Assembly (NCBI RefSeq): GCF_020497125.1
Contig: NC_059072.1
Location: 271,418,045 to 271,482,044 of the forward strand
Length of the DNA: 64,000 nt
Direction of reading: 5' to 3'
Source of the DNA: Mauremys mutica
Lineage: Eukaryota; Chordata; Testudines; Geoemydidae
Positions 1 through 10,956 of the stretch are shown piece by piece; within the stretch, counting starts at the first letter, position 1; each line of letters begins with the position of its first letter. The notes below the pieces were generated by a model. It made no database searches and had not been told where the DNA came from. It worked only from the letters and a program-made list of their open reading frames with translations. Both the position numbers and the translations under genes were made by a program.

Positions 1-353
1 AGCGCAGAGCCCTCTGACTCCCGGCCGCGGCTGGGATTTAAAAGGCTCTGGGCTGCGGGCGGCTGCCGGCAGCCCAGAGCAGGGGAGAAACCTAGCTCCA
101 AATATTGCTGGAGCAGAGCCCCTGACTGTGAATATTCCTGGGGCTAAAGCCCCAGGAGCCCATATAAGTTGGCGCCCATGGGCAGGGGGGTTGCTCCAGT
201 CAGAGGTGAGCTGCCAGAACAGCACTTCGCCAAACCTCCTGAAGAGGAGGTGCAACTGGAGTACTTTGTGCTTCAGCCATTTTGGCTGCAGAAAAGCACA
301 TAAGGAGTCACAGAACCCGGAACACAAATTAAAGCAGGCTTGAGGCTCCTAGT
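1..353. repeat. GC-rich dispersed repeat, partial (runs off window start)
   Basis: The first ~120 bases are markedly GC-rich and contain a perfect 12-bp inverted repeat (gctctgggctgc at 45-56 and its complement at 69-80) around a 12-nt loop. The style resembles the GC-rich nonautonomous repeats elsewhere in the window. Bases ~120-353 carry a short open frame with no recognisable domain. The family is not identified and the left edge lies outside the window. Confidence 0.4.
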
Positions 354-763
354 CAGTGGCTCTCAACCTTTCCAGACTACAGTACCGCTTTCAGGAGTCT
401 GATTTGTCTTGCATTCCCGCAATTTCACCTCACTTAAAAACTACTTGCTTACAAAATCAGACATAAAAATACAAGATCAGAGCACACTATTACTGAAAAA
501 TCACTTAGTTTATCATTTTTACTATATAATTATAAAAGAAATCAATTGGAATATAAACATTGTACTTACATTTCAGTGTGTAGTATATAGAGTAGTATAA
601 ACAAGTCATTGCCTGTATGAAATTTGTAGTTTGTACTTACTTTGTTGGTGCTTTTTATGTAGCCTGTTGTAAAACTAGGAAACTATCTAGATGAGTTGAT
701 GTACCCCTGGAATACCTCTGAGTACCCCCAGGGGTACACTGTACCCCTGATTGAGAACCACTG
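354..763. mobile_element. Nonautonomous hAT-like element with CAGTGG terminal inverted repeats
   Basis: The element starts cagtggctctcaacc and ends gattgagaaccactg, so the ends are inverted repeats of the hAT type (CAGTGGTTCTCAACC is a common hAT terminus). The flanks read ctcctagt on the left and tcctagat on the right, consistent with an 8-bp target duplication carrying a one-base change. The AT-rich interior has no transposase. It is a 410-bp MITE-like derivative. Confidence 0.8.
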
Positions 764-787
764 TCCTAGATGGCCTGAGAGGCTGAG

Positions 788-1690
788 TCTTTCCAAGAAC
801 ATAAGAATGATCATATAGGGTCAGACCGATGATCATCTAACCCCGTATCCTGTCTTCTGGCACTGGCTTCAGAGGGAATAAACAGAACAGGGCAATTATC
901 AAGAGATCCATCCCCTGACATCCAGACCCAGCTTTTGAAAGTTTGAGGTTTAAGAACACCCAGAGCATGTGGTTGCATCCCTGACCATCATGATTAACAC
1001 TCATTGATGAACCTATCTTCCATGAACTTACCTAATTCTATTTAGAACCAAGTTATAGTTTTGGCCTTCACAACATTCCTTGGGAACAAGTTTCACAGGT
1101 GGACAGTGCATTGTGTGAAGTAGTATTTCTTTATGTTTGTTTTAAATCTGCTGCCTTTTAATTTCATTGGGTGACCACGGTTTCTTGTGAAGGGGTAAAT
1201 AACACTTCCTTATTCACTTTCTCCACACCATTCATGATTTTATAGACCTGTATAATATACCCCCATTAGTCATCTCTTTTCTAAAATGAATAATCTCATT
1301 CTTTAATCTTTCTTCATATGAAAGTTGTTCTGTACCCTTAATCATTTTGCCACCCTTCTCTGTACCTTTACCAATTCTAATATACCTTTTTTTATATATG
1401 GGGCAACCAGAACTGCATGCAGTATTCTAAGTGTGGGCATACGATGGATTTATATAGTGGCATTATATTTTCTGTTTTATCTACCTTTTACTCAGTGGTT
1501 CCTAACATGGTTAGCTTTTCTGACTGCCGCTGCACAAGGAACAGACGTTTTCAGGGAAATATCCATAGTGAGCTCAAGAGCTTCTCTGAGTAGTAACAGT
1601 TAATTTAGACCCCATCATTTTGCATGTACAGTTGGGATTATGTTTTCCAATGTGCATTACTTTGCACTTATCAACAATGAATTTCATACA
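788..1690 (-). mobile_element. CR1 LINE, 5'-truncated, antisense
   Basis: The plus strand begins with the reverse complement of a CR1 3' end (aacataagaatgatcatata, then gggtcagacc). It continues through the 3' UTR and the end of the reverse-transcriptase ORF, read right to left. It aligns by eye along its length with the younger antisense CR1 at 29374-31640, with more substitutions. CR1 copies are normally truncated at the 5' end, as here (5' end near 1690). Confidence 0.85.
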
Positions 1691-2073
1691 CCTCTTAAAG
1701 GAATAGGGTGCCAATCAACTGCAGGCGATGATTAGGAATGGTAAGGAAGCAGCCTGAGAAAGGGAATTTCAAAAAGTATTGTGGAGCTAGTAAATTCTCT
1801 GTTTCTGAACTAACATATAAATTCAAATTAGCTTACAGAATGTAAGGTATTGGAAGTTCATTTAAAAAAAACCTGCATGCATTACAATAAACTTAAATGA
1901 GGTCTTACCATATGTTTAATAAAGCAGCTTCAGGCTTGGTTTGGTAATATATTTCCAGACAAACTTTAAAAAATAGATTTTTTTAATTATTAACTGATAC
2001 CCTATAAAAAGGATATATAAACTTCTTTACTATCTATTCAGTCTCATTAGTATCCAAATCATGATTTGTTATA
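1691..2073. other. Intronic AT-rich sequence, nothing recognised
   Basis: I see no ORF with family similarity, no clear repeat structure and no RNA gene here. Confidence 0.5.
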
Positions 2074-2979
2074 TACCGTATATACTCGTTCATAAGCCGA
2101 ATTTTTTTAGTAAAAAAGGGAAGCACCAGAGAAGGGGGTCGGCTTATGAAAGGGTATAGAGAGGGAGAGGTGGGGCACAGCCCCTCCTCTCAGCAGAGGG
2201 AGCAAGGAGAAGCAGCACAGCCAGAAGGGAAGAGGCAGGGCCAGAGTCTCTCCACTTCTGGCCACGCTGCTCTCCCCCCAGCCTCCGAAGCAGCTGCAGC
2301 TCCTGGGCTGGCAGGCTGCAGCCATGCCACTTGGCCCCGCCCCCCAAATCAGGCTGTGGCCACATCACCAGAGCACGCTGTGGCCACACCACCAGAGCAC
2401 GCTGCGGCCACACCTGGCCCAGCCTGCTGGAACATGCTACAGCCATGCTGCCCGGCCCAGCCTGCTGGAACCTGCTGCGGCCACGCCGCCTGTTCTGGCC
2501 CGCCGGAGCAGGCTGCAGCCACCGTGCCCAGCCTGTCAGATCAGCTTCAGCCAGGCCAGAGACATCTTCCCCTGGCCCTCCCCAGATAAGGTAGGAAGGG
2601 ATGGGATGGGGAGAGTGTGAGGGTCCCAGGCTAGGGTCATGTGGGAGGTGGTCACAGAGGTTACTCCCCTGACTCCCAGCTTCTCCCCCCAAAACAATTT
2701 CCCCACCAGTTGCTGTCCTGGCCCGTCAGGGTAAGCAGCTGGCACTCCAGGACACTTTATTTACTTAGGTTTACCTCCGTGCCTGCGGATGCTCCAGGTA
2801 AACAAACCATCTCAGCCCACCAGCGGCTTATCCTGATGGCCTGGGAGCCAAAGTTTGCTGACCCCTGAATTATAGGGTCGGCTTACAAATGGGTTATAAA
2901 AATTTTCCATTTTTACTTATCCATCTTGGGGGGGGGTTGGCTTATAAATGAACTGGCTTATGATCAAGTATATACAGTA
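2074..2979. mobile_element. TIR DNA transposon (TA-flanked, possibly Tc1/mariner-like) with GC-rich cargo
   Basis: The ends are imperfect inverted repeats of ~25 bp: taccgtatatactcgttcat at the left, and the complement of agtatatacagta, preceded by ggcttatgatca, at the right. Both ends are bounded by TA. The 0.9-kb interior is GC-rich and has no visible transposase. It includes a tandem block (2353-2424) of a 24-bp unit, gctgtggccacaccaccaga-like. Near 2720-2870 lies sequence resembling part of the palindromic hAT family found elsewhere in the window, so the cargo may itself be composite. Superfamily is an inference from the TA flanks. Confidence 0.6.
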
Positions 2980-4472
2980 CATAATAAAACACAATAAATT
3001 TTTGCCATATGAATGCAAAATTTTGCTTATTTTTATGTGCATATTTTACAAGGAATTTAGAATCTGAAAAGTTATCAGGTTGTTGATTTTTTTAAACTGA
3101 TTCACTCATATAAACGGAGGGGAGAGCTCCTTTTCTCCCCAGAATACCTTTAGCTCAAACTTTAGAAACATTTCCTTATTCTGCCATGAAATATTTAGAT
3201 TCTTGTATGTAGCTTCTCAATTGTAAAATTAAACTGTATCAAACAGGTAATTCCCCTCACCCCCCACCCCAGTCCACTCTGAACACTTTTTATCAAGCAA
3301 CTTCACAAAAAATCTTCTGCAAATCATGCACTTTTTCTGTTGATATGCCCTCTGTCCCAACCCCCACCCACTTGCTGCATAGCTCCCTCAGATAAGGCCA
3401 GGATTTTGATATACAGAAAGATACCAAAGTGAGTTTTATATAACAGTTTCTGTCACAATCCATTTCAAAGACACATATTTTTTGGAAACTTTCACCTTCC
3501 ATGCTAAACTTTTCTACACTTGAGGCCATATTCTATGACCTGCTCTGCAGGAGGGAAAAGCAGTATGATCTACCCTGCTAGGGATTCCCCCAATATGGAG
3601 GATTTGCCAGCAAGCTTAAAGCCAGTATAGCTAGCAAATATTCCATCATCTCTGTAGCCATTCAGGTAGAGCGTGGGACGTGGGCATGGCCAGAACATTC
3701 TATTCCCATTACAACAGCTGGCAGATGGGCTCTTTGGGGCTCTGGCCAGCCATCCAGCATAGTTTACAGCAGCTCCTGGGTGTCTTGACTAGGGCCATAA
3801 CCAGCGCAGAACAAGGCCCAGTTTTTAGCAGGTGAACATGAATTGACACATTTTTGGACAGGAATTCAGTCCATGCAGGGCAGCTATTTTCAAACAATGC
3901 TCCACTATAAGGCCACATATTATAGCTATTTTTTTTCCAGGATTTTGTGCTACAATGATGCATTGTTTGGTTTTGAGCAGCAGAGTTATTTACGGTGGAC
4001 TCCACAGAAATGGAATTTACCATCCACAGTAGTTACATTTACACAGTGCTTGCATTATTTTTCTTTCTAAGTATAGGGAATGCCACAACAGCATAGGTGC
4101 AGTAGCCATTCAAATTTTAATGGCACCCACTGCAACTCCAATTTCTGCTCCTTTTTTAAAATGTTTTTCATTTATATTTTGCTTAAGCGTGGTGAATTTG
4201 ACTGTATTGCCCATGAAACTGACAGATGTATATGACTGATGTGTTAGGATTAATAGGAGCAGGAAGCTTTTCTTCATAGCTCTGCAAATGCTCTTAATCC
4301 TGACCCTTCTAATTAATTGCTGGATCTTTACTTAGCAGGGACTGTCAACAATGTGATAGTTTCATAATATATATCAGATTCCAGTCAGTTAAAACCACAA
4401 CCTAATTATCACTTGTGACTACAGACTTAACTTGCTGCTTTAACTAAATTGAATTATGTCCCTGTTGGTATC
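2980..4472. other. Intronic sequence, nothing recognised
   Basis: Short open frames on both strands (for example 3293-3529 and 3709-4023 minus) show no domain, codon periodicity or splice context that I can recognise. No repeat termini are evident. Confidence 0.45.
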
Positions 4473-4480
4473 CTTCCCTG

Positions 4481-4783
4481 CAGGGGCGGCGCCAGGCACC
4501 AGTGCACCAAGCGCGTGCCTGGGGCGGCAAGCCGTGGGGGGCAGCCTGCTGATCGCCGTGAGGGCGGCAGTCAGGCTGCCTTCGGCAGCATGCCTGCAGG
4601 AGGTCCGCCAGTCCCGCGGTTTCAGCGGCAATTTGGCAGCGGGTAAGCCAAAGGCATGGGATTGGCAGACCTCCCGCAGGCATGCCGCCGAATCTGTGTT
4701 ACCAGCAGACCGCCCACAGGTGCGCCACCGAAAGCCGCCGGCCTGCCGTGCTTAGGGCGGCAAAATACATAGAGCCGCCCCTG
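4481..4783. mobile_element. GC-rich hAT-like MITE (family A) with exact 8-bp target duplication
   Basis: The element begins caggggcggcgccaggcacc and ends agagccgcccctg, giving CAGGGGCGGC-type terminal inverted repeats. The flanks are identical 8-mers, cttccctg at 4473-4480 and 4784-4791, which is diagnostic of hAT-type insertion. The 303-bp interior is a GC-rich palindromic mosaic (ggcggcaa/ttgccgcc motifs) without coding capacity. Confidence 0.92.
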
Positions 4784-4895
4784 CTTCCCTGCCTTCCTAG
4801 CCACACATATATTCATAGAATATGCTAGTTTGGGAAAGTTCCATTGTTCCTTATTACTTTACTTTAATTCAGAGAAATAAGTGTTACCACTTGTT

Positions 4896-5113
4896 TGTTC
4901 GCCATCCCAGGCCAATGGGGGTGGCGGGAAGCCGCGGCCAGCACATCCCTCACCCGTGATGCTTCCCGCCACCTCCATTGGCCTGGGACGGCGAAACGCG
5001 GCCAGTGGGAGCTGTGATCCGCCGAACCTGCCAACGCGGCAGGTAAACAAACTGGCCTGGCCTGCCAGGGTGCTTACCCTGGTGAGCTGCATGCCAGAGG
5101 TTGCCGACCCCTG
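4896..5113. mobile_element. Half copy of palindromic hAT-like MITE (family B), left half missing
   Basis: It matches the right half of the full family-B copies at 22063-22396 and 44331-44664. It runs from the central region (catcccaggccaatgggg) to the right terminus (gaggttgccgacccctg). The left terminus and left arm are absent, so the break lies near the palindrome centre. Confidence 0.85.
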
Positions 5114-5635
5114 TTCTAAGGGGTCTTTGCATGGATGCACATAGTAGATTCTGGGCTACAGCATGAATCCAAGCTTACACAACACTTGCATTAAAAGAAT
5201 AAATAGCTGTGAGCACTACTAACCCAACATATCAATATAAATGTAAATATTTTTGATTAAAAAGAAAAAGAAAATCTCAGTTTTTCAAATTAAGCCAGTT
5301 TTTTAATAGCAGTGAATCAAAGTAGCTGAAGACATATAAAATATTCCTGACTGAGAATAATTTAAATACATTTTAAGGATACCACACTAACAACTTGTAC
5401 AACAAATTTCAGCCCAATTCAGTATTGCTTAAAAAACAGCCGGGCTTTATAAGAAAGATGACAACTAACTAAATAATGGCACAAGGAGGTATCACTACAG
5501 ATGTACTCACTTACCAGGCACTCATGTATTCCACTGTACTTAGTAGTCGTGCTGCTAAAAGAGCTGTGGCAGTTCCAAAACCTATTTGTTTCAGTGAGAT
5601 TCACTGTACCATAATACAATCTTATCAGATTAATG
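5114..5635. other. Intronic sequence, nothing recognised
   Basis: AT-rich sequence with no recognisable gene, repeat terminus or RNA. Confidence 0.45.
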
Positions 5636-5760
5636 ATCACTTGATGATTACCTGTTCTGTTCATTCCCTCTGGGGCATCTAGGATTGGCCAATGTTGGAA
5701 GACAGGATACTGGGCTGGATGGACCTTTGGTATGACCCAGTATGGTCGTTTTTATGTAAT
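5636..5760 (+). mobile_element. CR1 LINE 3' end, short 5'-truncated insertion
   Basis: Contains ggatactgggctggatggac and gacccagtatggtcgttttt, the sense strand of the CR1 3' terminus whose complement is at 788 and 29374. It is followed by a short degenerate repeat (atgtaatgct units) typical of CR1 tails. Only ~125 bp were inserted or survive. Confidence 0.8.
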
Positions 5761-6487
5761 GCTTATGTAATGCTACCTGTAATGCTACCTGCACTGTAAA
5801 ATACAGAGGCATGTCCAGGTATATGTGCATGTAAAGTCCAATTATTATTCCACATGAGAAATTGTGCAGTTTTCCGTCATAAAAACAGACACTTCCTTTG
5901 GACCAACCTAAATCCCATTAGTAAGGGCACTTTCAAGTAGAATTCCTAAACTCAATTTCCAGTTGATTATATACTAAATGGGCACAGTTGACTTTACTCG
6001 GATAATTGATTTCCTAAGTGGGAAGGCCAGTCGTGAAGGTAATCCACAATACCACATGACTCATAAAGCAATCTTCTTTTGAATGTACTCTGAGACAAAC
6101 CAATTGTTAGACTGCCTGTCTACTCAAAATTATTAAAGACATTTTCCTATATCCTTTTACTTCCTCCACTTGGTACCCAATTAAAAATGTGAAAATATGC
6201 AGTGACAGTTTCTCGAGTCTACAAGGGCTTAAAAAACAGAGACAGTAATTTAAGGAGAATTTTCAGCAGTTGAAAAGAGCATGCATGCCAGAAAAATCCT
6301 AGTCTTGTTTCACTGTTATGTTCCCTGAGTTAGAAAATTAGCACTGTTCCATTGTATCACATTGCCTGAGGTAAGTCACATCCATTTATGCTAAAATGTA
6401 GCAAACAAGGAGGTGTTGCCTCTCAGGGAAAAGAGCTCTTAACATACACTTGCTCAGTTTTCTCAAGGAATAAACAAGTAATGGGGG
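5761..6487. other. Intronic sequence, nothing recognised
   Basis: No coding frame, repeat boundary or RNA signal recognised. Confidence 0.45.
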
Positions 6488-6495
6488 ATTTTACC

Positions 6496-6666
6496 CAGGG
6501 GTGGCTTTAGGGATTTTGCCGCCCCAAGCACGGCAGGCAGGCTGCCTCCAGCGGTTTGCCTGCAAAGGGTCCACTGGTCCCGTGGCTCGCGGCGCCGGCA
6601 GAGCACCCCCCACAGCTTGCCGCCCCAAGCACGCGCTTGGCGTGCTGGGGCCTGGAGCCGCCCCTG
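6496..6666. mobile_element. hAT-like MITE family A, short copy with near-exact target duplication
   Basis: Starts caggggtggctttagggatt and ends tggagccgcccctg, with the same termini and ggccgcc-type interior as the copy at 4481-4783 but only 171 bp. Flanking 8-mers attttacc (6488-6495) and tttttacc (6667-6674) agree at 7 of 8 positions. Confidence 0.87.
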
Positions 6667-6804
6667 TTTTTACCTACCCCAAGTATTTGTTTGAAAAGTA
6701 ACACAGTCAGACACAAAACTTCCAGTAAGTTCTTGGAAGGTTTTAAGGACAACTTCTTGTTTCAGAAGAAGGAGGAAGCAAGCAAGGGAGCAGTAATTTT
6801 AGGT

Positions 6805-7262
6805 TTGGGAGGGGTAGTAGTGTTAGTCTGTATCAGCAAAAACAACAAGGAGTCCTGGTGGCAACTTAGAGACTAACAAATTTATTAAATTTATATATAT
6901 TATATATCAGGGGTAGGCAACCTATGGCACGCATGCCAAAGGCGCCACGCGAGCTGATTTTCAATGGCACACTCCCTGGCCACCAGTCCGGGGGGCTCTG
7001 CATTTTAATTGAATTTTAAATGAAGCTTCTTAAACATTTTTAAAACCTTATTTACTTTACATACAACAATAGTTTAGTTATATATTATAGACTTATATAA
7101 AGAGACCTTCTAAAAATGTTTAAATGTATTACTGGCACACGAAACCTTAAAATTAGAGTGAATAAATGAAGACTCGGCATACCACTTCTGAAAGGTTGCC
7201 AACCCCTGTTATATATTTATATATTTGTAATTTATATATAAATTTAATAAATTTGTTAGTCA
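6805..7262. repeat. Palindromic dispersed repeat (gttagtctgtatcagcaaaa type) split by a hAT element
   Basis: The left part carries gttagtctgtatcagcaaaa and tagagactaacaaatttatt. The right part (7238-7260) carries the inverted arm aataaatttgttagtc. A hAT element occupies the middle (6908-7208). This motif pair is a widespread repeat in reptile genomes; I do not assign a formal family. The right edge abuts the CR1 that starts near 7262. Confidence 0.6.
6908..7208. mobile_element. Nonautonomous hAT-like element (family C) with exact 8-bp target duplication
   Basis: The termini caggggtaggcaacctatgg and gaaaggttgccaacccctg form inverted repeats. Exact 8-bp flanks ttatatat occur at 6900-6907 and 7209-7216. 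The AT-rich 301-bp interior has no ORF. The ends resemble family B (caggggtcggcaacctctgg), so the two may share a transposase. Confidence 0.9.
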
Positions 7263-8629
7263 TTTTAGACTTGGTTCTGACTAACAGGGAGGAATTGGTT
7301 GTAAGAATCAATGTGGAAGGAAACTTTGGTGAAAGATATCATGAAATGATCGGCTTCATGATGCTAAGGAAAGGAATGAATGAGAGCAGCAGAATAAGGC
7401 CAGTGGACTTAAAAGCAGTCTGTAAGAAACCTGGAGAATTGGTAGGTAAGGTCCCATTGGAAGAAATTATAAGGAAAAAAAGGAGTTCAGAAGAGATGAC
7501 AGTTTGTCAAAGAGACCATATCAAAGGCACAACATCAAACTATCCTGATGCAAAGGAAAGATAGGAAGAATCATGAGGCCAAAATGGCTGCATCAAAAAA
7601 TCTTTAGTGACCTGACAATCTAAAAGGAACCCTACAAAAAGTGGAAACATGGACAAATTGCTAAGAATTAATACAAAAGAACAGTGCAAGGACGTAGGGA
7701 CACACTCAGAAAGGCTAACACACAAAATGAGTTACACCTAGCAAGAAACACAAAAGGCAATGCAAAGAAGATCTATAAATACATTAGGAGCAAGTAAAAC
7801 ACAAAGGAAAGTGTAGGTACACTACTTAGCAGGGAAGGAGAGCAAATTACAGATGAAACCAGGAAGGCTGAGGCGTTTAATGTCTATTTTGCTTCAGTTT
7901 TCACTAAAAAAAGTTAATTGTAACAAGATGCTTAATACAATATGAACAATGAGGAGGAAGGAACACAAGCCAGAATAGGAAAAGAACTGGTTAACTAAAT
8001 TTAGATAAGTAAGCTGCCTAAATTCATTCTGGGGTACTTAAGGAACTAGCTGAAGCAATTTCAGAGCCTTTAACAATTATTTTCGATAACTTATGGAGGA
8101 TGAGTGAGGTAGCAGAGGGTTGGAGAAGGGCAAATATAGCACCTATCTTTAAAAAGGGAAGCAAAAAGGACACAGGGAATTATAGGTCAGTCAGCCTAAC
8201 TTCAATACCTGGAAAGATACTTGAACAAGTTATTAACCAGTCAATTTGTAAGAACCTAGAGGATAATAGGATAATAAGATATAGACTACATGGATTTGTC
8301 AAGAATAAATCATGAAAAACCAGCCTAATTTCCTTCTTTTGACTTGCTTACTGACCTAGTAGAATGGGGGGAAGTAATATATGTGATATATTTTGATTTT
8401 AGTAAGGCTTTTGACACAATCCCATATGACAGTCTCATAAATCGACTAAGGAAATGTGCTCTAGCTAAAATTACTACAAGGTAGGTGCACGACTGGTTGA
8501 AAACATACTGAAAGTCTGGTTATAAATGGTTCACTCTCAATCTGAGAGGTCGTATTTAGTGGGGTTCCTGTCCTGGGCCCAATACTATTCATTAATGACT
8601 TGGATAATGGAGAGGAGAGAGTGGCCAGC
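7262..8629 (+). mobile_element. CR1 LINE internal fragment (end of endonuclease to start of reverse transcriptase), degraded
   Basis: Translated pieces match CR1 ORF2. At 7262-7560 lies the endonuclease-to-linker region (LVLTNREELVVRINVEGNFG). At 8100-8315 lies the start of the reverse transcriptase (IFKKGSKKDTGNYRSVSLTS, then IPGKILEQVINQSICK). At ~8390-8620 the decayed FSKAFDTI and IINDLDNG regions follow. Stops and frameshifts interrupt it. It ends abruptly at ~8629, where CR1 would continue into the catalytic FADD box; a half MITE follows instead. Confidence 0.88.
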
Positions 8630-8800
8630 ACATCCCTCACCCACGCCACTTTCCAACACCCCCATTGGCCTGGGACGGCAAACCGCGGCCAGTGGGAGCC
8701 ACGATCGGTCAAACCTGCCGACGTGGCAGGTAAACAAACTGGCCCGGCCCTCCAGGGTGCTTACCCTGGCGAGCCGCGTGCCAGAGGTTGCCGACCCCTG
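8630..8800. mobile_element. Half copy of palindromic hAT-like MITE family B (right half)
   Basis: Begins inside the element (gtggccagcacatccctcac) and ends with the right terminus ccagaggttgccgacccctg. It abuts the broken CR1 on its left. As at 4896-5113, the left arm is missing with a break near the palindrome centre. Confidence 0.85.
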
Positions 8801-8824
8801 TGCTAGCTCTTCCTGCCTTCCATG

Positions 8825-9681
8825 TGTAACCCCTTTGGGGTTTAGAGAGCATGGCCCCTTTAAATCTTTTTCCTAAGTTGGGAGGGGGAGCAGTAAGAGA
8901 AAGGAGGGAAGCTCCAGGGTGTGGCTCTGGAGCTCCAGAGAGAGAAGGGCTGCAGCCTGCAGGCCCTCACAAAGTGCATCAGCAGAAAAGCTGCCTGAAG
9001 CCTGGGAAGGATAGGGTGGCTGATCGGGGACATGCCAGGGCAGAAGCCAGGAGGAACACTGTGCCGGGGGGAATCACCCGAGAAGGACAGGCCAGAGCTG
9101 GACCCAGTATCGCTGCTGCCCAGAGCTGCATGGGGCTGTGAGTACTGGGGCTTGTGAGTCTGCATTGAGAATAAGGAGGGAGGCTGTTAGCTAGTTAAGT
9201 GGGGAGGTGGTTGCTCTGTGTGGCTTTGCAGAGAGCGGCAGAAGAGGGCACCGGAAGGGTTTGTTCGGGGAAAGTTTACTGGCGCCAAAGTCGACCAGGA
9301 ACACCCAAGACTCACCACTGGACTGGAACTTTGATCAGGACTCCTGAACTCTGTGCAGACACATTGCTCAATGTCTGCCCTTTCAGACTGTGCTACCACT
9401 GGGCCTGTGGGGTCTTGGTTTGGATGCAACCCTGTTTTACCGCTCCCCCTATATTTCCCTGTGTTGTTTTTCTCCTCTCATCCCTCTGTAAATAAATATC
9501 TCCCTTTGTTATATCCACTGTACTTTTCCTGTGTGTGTGTGTGTGTTCACTCTGGGGCATTTAGAACAGGTGCCCTGGGGTGGAAAGGATTTTTCCTGCT
9601 GCGTTCATGGGCACACTTTCTCTTCGCCAGAGCTGCCTACAGAGCAGACTCTGTCTTGGCTATGAGGGCACTAAAGTTACA
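8825..9681 (+). mobile_element. Solo LTR with 4-bp target duplication
   Basis: The unit begins tgtaacccctttggggttta and ends actaaagttaca, so it has TGT...ACA ends. It is flanked by CATG at 8821-8824 and 9682-9685. A polyadenylation-type aataaa lies at ~9490, followed by a T- and GT-rich stretch, giving plus orientation. No internal retroviral or Gypsy coding region or second LTR is adjacent, so it is probably a solo LTR. Class (ERV or Gypsy) is not determined. Confidence 0.7.
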
Positions 9682-9685
9682 CATG

Positions 9686-10079
9686 CAACCAGGCTTTGGA
9701 GGTGAATGGCCCCAGCAGACACCCTGCACCTTTGCCAAGAGCACCATGTAGGTTTCAGTTTTTTAGGAGGAGTGGTCCTTAAAGAAAGCCCCCACATCTT
9801 TCATTACTTGCAGTCCCACGGGTTAGGATGGGACTAGCCCCTCTGGATAAACTCATTAGGGGCACATGGCCGTAGTATTTCCCCAGTACTAGGAAACATC
9901 CCCTTTACACCTTCAGGAGATACACTGTATGATGCTGACAGACCCGGTCATGCTAGAGTATATTCAGGCCAATTCACTTGTGTATTAGTATAGATGAAAG
10001 TGATTGTTGAAGGTAGAAGAATGTATTTGGGGTTTAAATTTTATGAAAACTAATGGGACATTACTTACATTGTTTTCAC
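9686..10079. other. Spacer between two LTRs, nothing recognised
   Basis: No coding similarity. It does not look like the internal region of an LTR element. Confidence 0.4.
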
Positions 10080-10084
10080 ATATC

Positions 10085-10951
10085 TGTATCATATTACAAT
10101 GTAATAGCAAACATTTACACTGTGTATACCCCTGTAACTAAATAACCCATCAAAGAAGCCTGTGGAATGCTAATGAAGGACTTTAACAGAAAAGTGCTAA
10201 TTTCAAAACAAGCGGCCATTGTGTGTGATGACAGAGGTCAAAGACCCGAAGTGCATTCCTCACTCACTGTTATCAAAGGAAAAGCCCACTTGGATAGAGA
10301 CACTATCAGATTGTTTTCTGTCAGAAGAGGCTATAAATATGGTTTTAAGGAAAGATCGTTCATCTCTGGACTGTTTGGATACTAACAGGACAGAATAACT
10401 GAATGAGAAGATGGAGAACCCCAAGGTTATTCTGTATAGCCTGAGAGACTTTTGGGAAACTGGAAGATTATGACATCTCTGCTACCTCTCTGCTACCATT
10501 TGGGATTACAAACTGCGACTCACATATATATACATATATTTTACCTGCTTTAATCTCTCAATAACTCTCACTTTCTTTTCTTAGCTAATAAATCTTTATT
10601 TAGTTTACTGTAGAACTGACTGTCAGCATTGTGTTTGGTATAAGATCTGGAGTACCAACTGATGTGGTCTCATGGGACTGGGAGCAACCTGATGTTGTGT
10701 AATTCGGTTTGTGACCTTTTATAACAAAGTCAAGTTTGTCTGGGTGGAAAGATAGACTGGAGTGTCTAAAGGGACTGTCTGTGACTCCATGGTAAGACTG
10801 GCTTAGTGACCCAGGAGTTCACATTTATCACTGGTTTGGTGAAATCAAACTAGAGAACACACCACGAGCTTGGGCTGTCTGCCCTGTTTTCTAACAGTCT
10901 GCCCTGAGGTAGGCACTCAAAGTTGTGAGCCACTCCAGACAGCATGACACA
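10085..10951 (+). mobile_element. Probable solo LTR, second family
   Basis: Begins tgtatcatattacaatgtaa and ends ccagacagcatgacaca. It has a TATA-like gctataaatatgg near 10330 and a polyadenylation-type aataaatc near 10588, then a long U5-like region in plus orientation. The flanking 5-mers atatc (10080-10084) and atgtc (10952-10956) differ at one base. Its style (repeated 'gtgactccatggtaagactg' U5 text) resembles turtle LTRs I know. No internal region is present. Confidence 0.6.
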
Positions 10952-10956
10952 ATGTC

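Noticed and set aside
2144..2692. Overlapping long open frames on both strands in GC-rich DNA
   Set aside because: They coincide with the GC-rich cargo and 24-bp tandem unit of the TIR element, are open in several frames at once, and show no domain.
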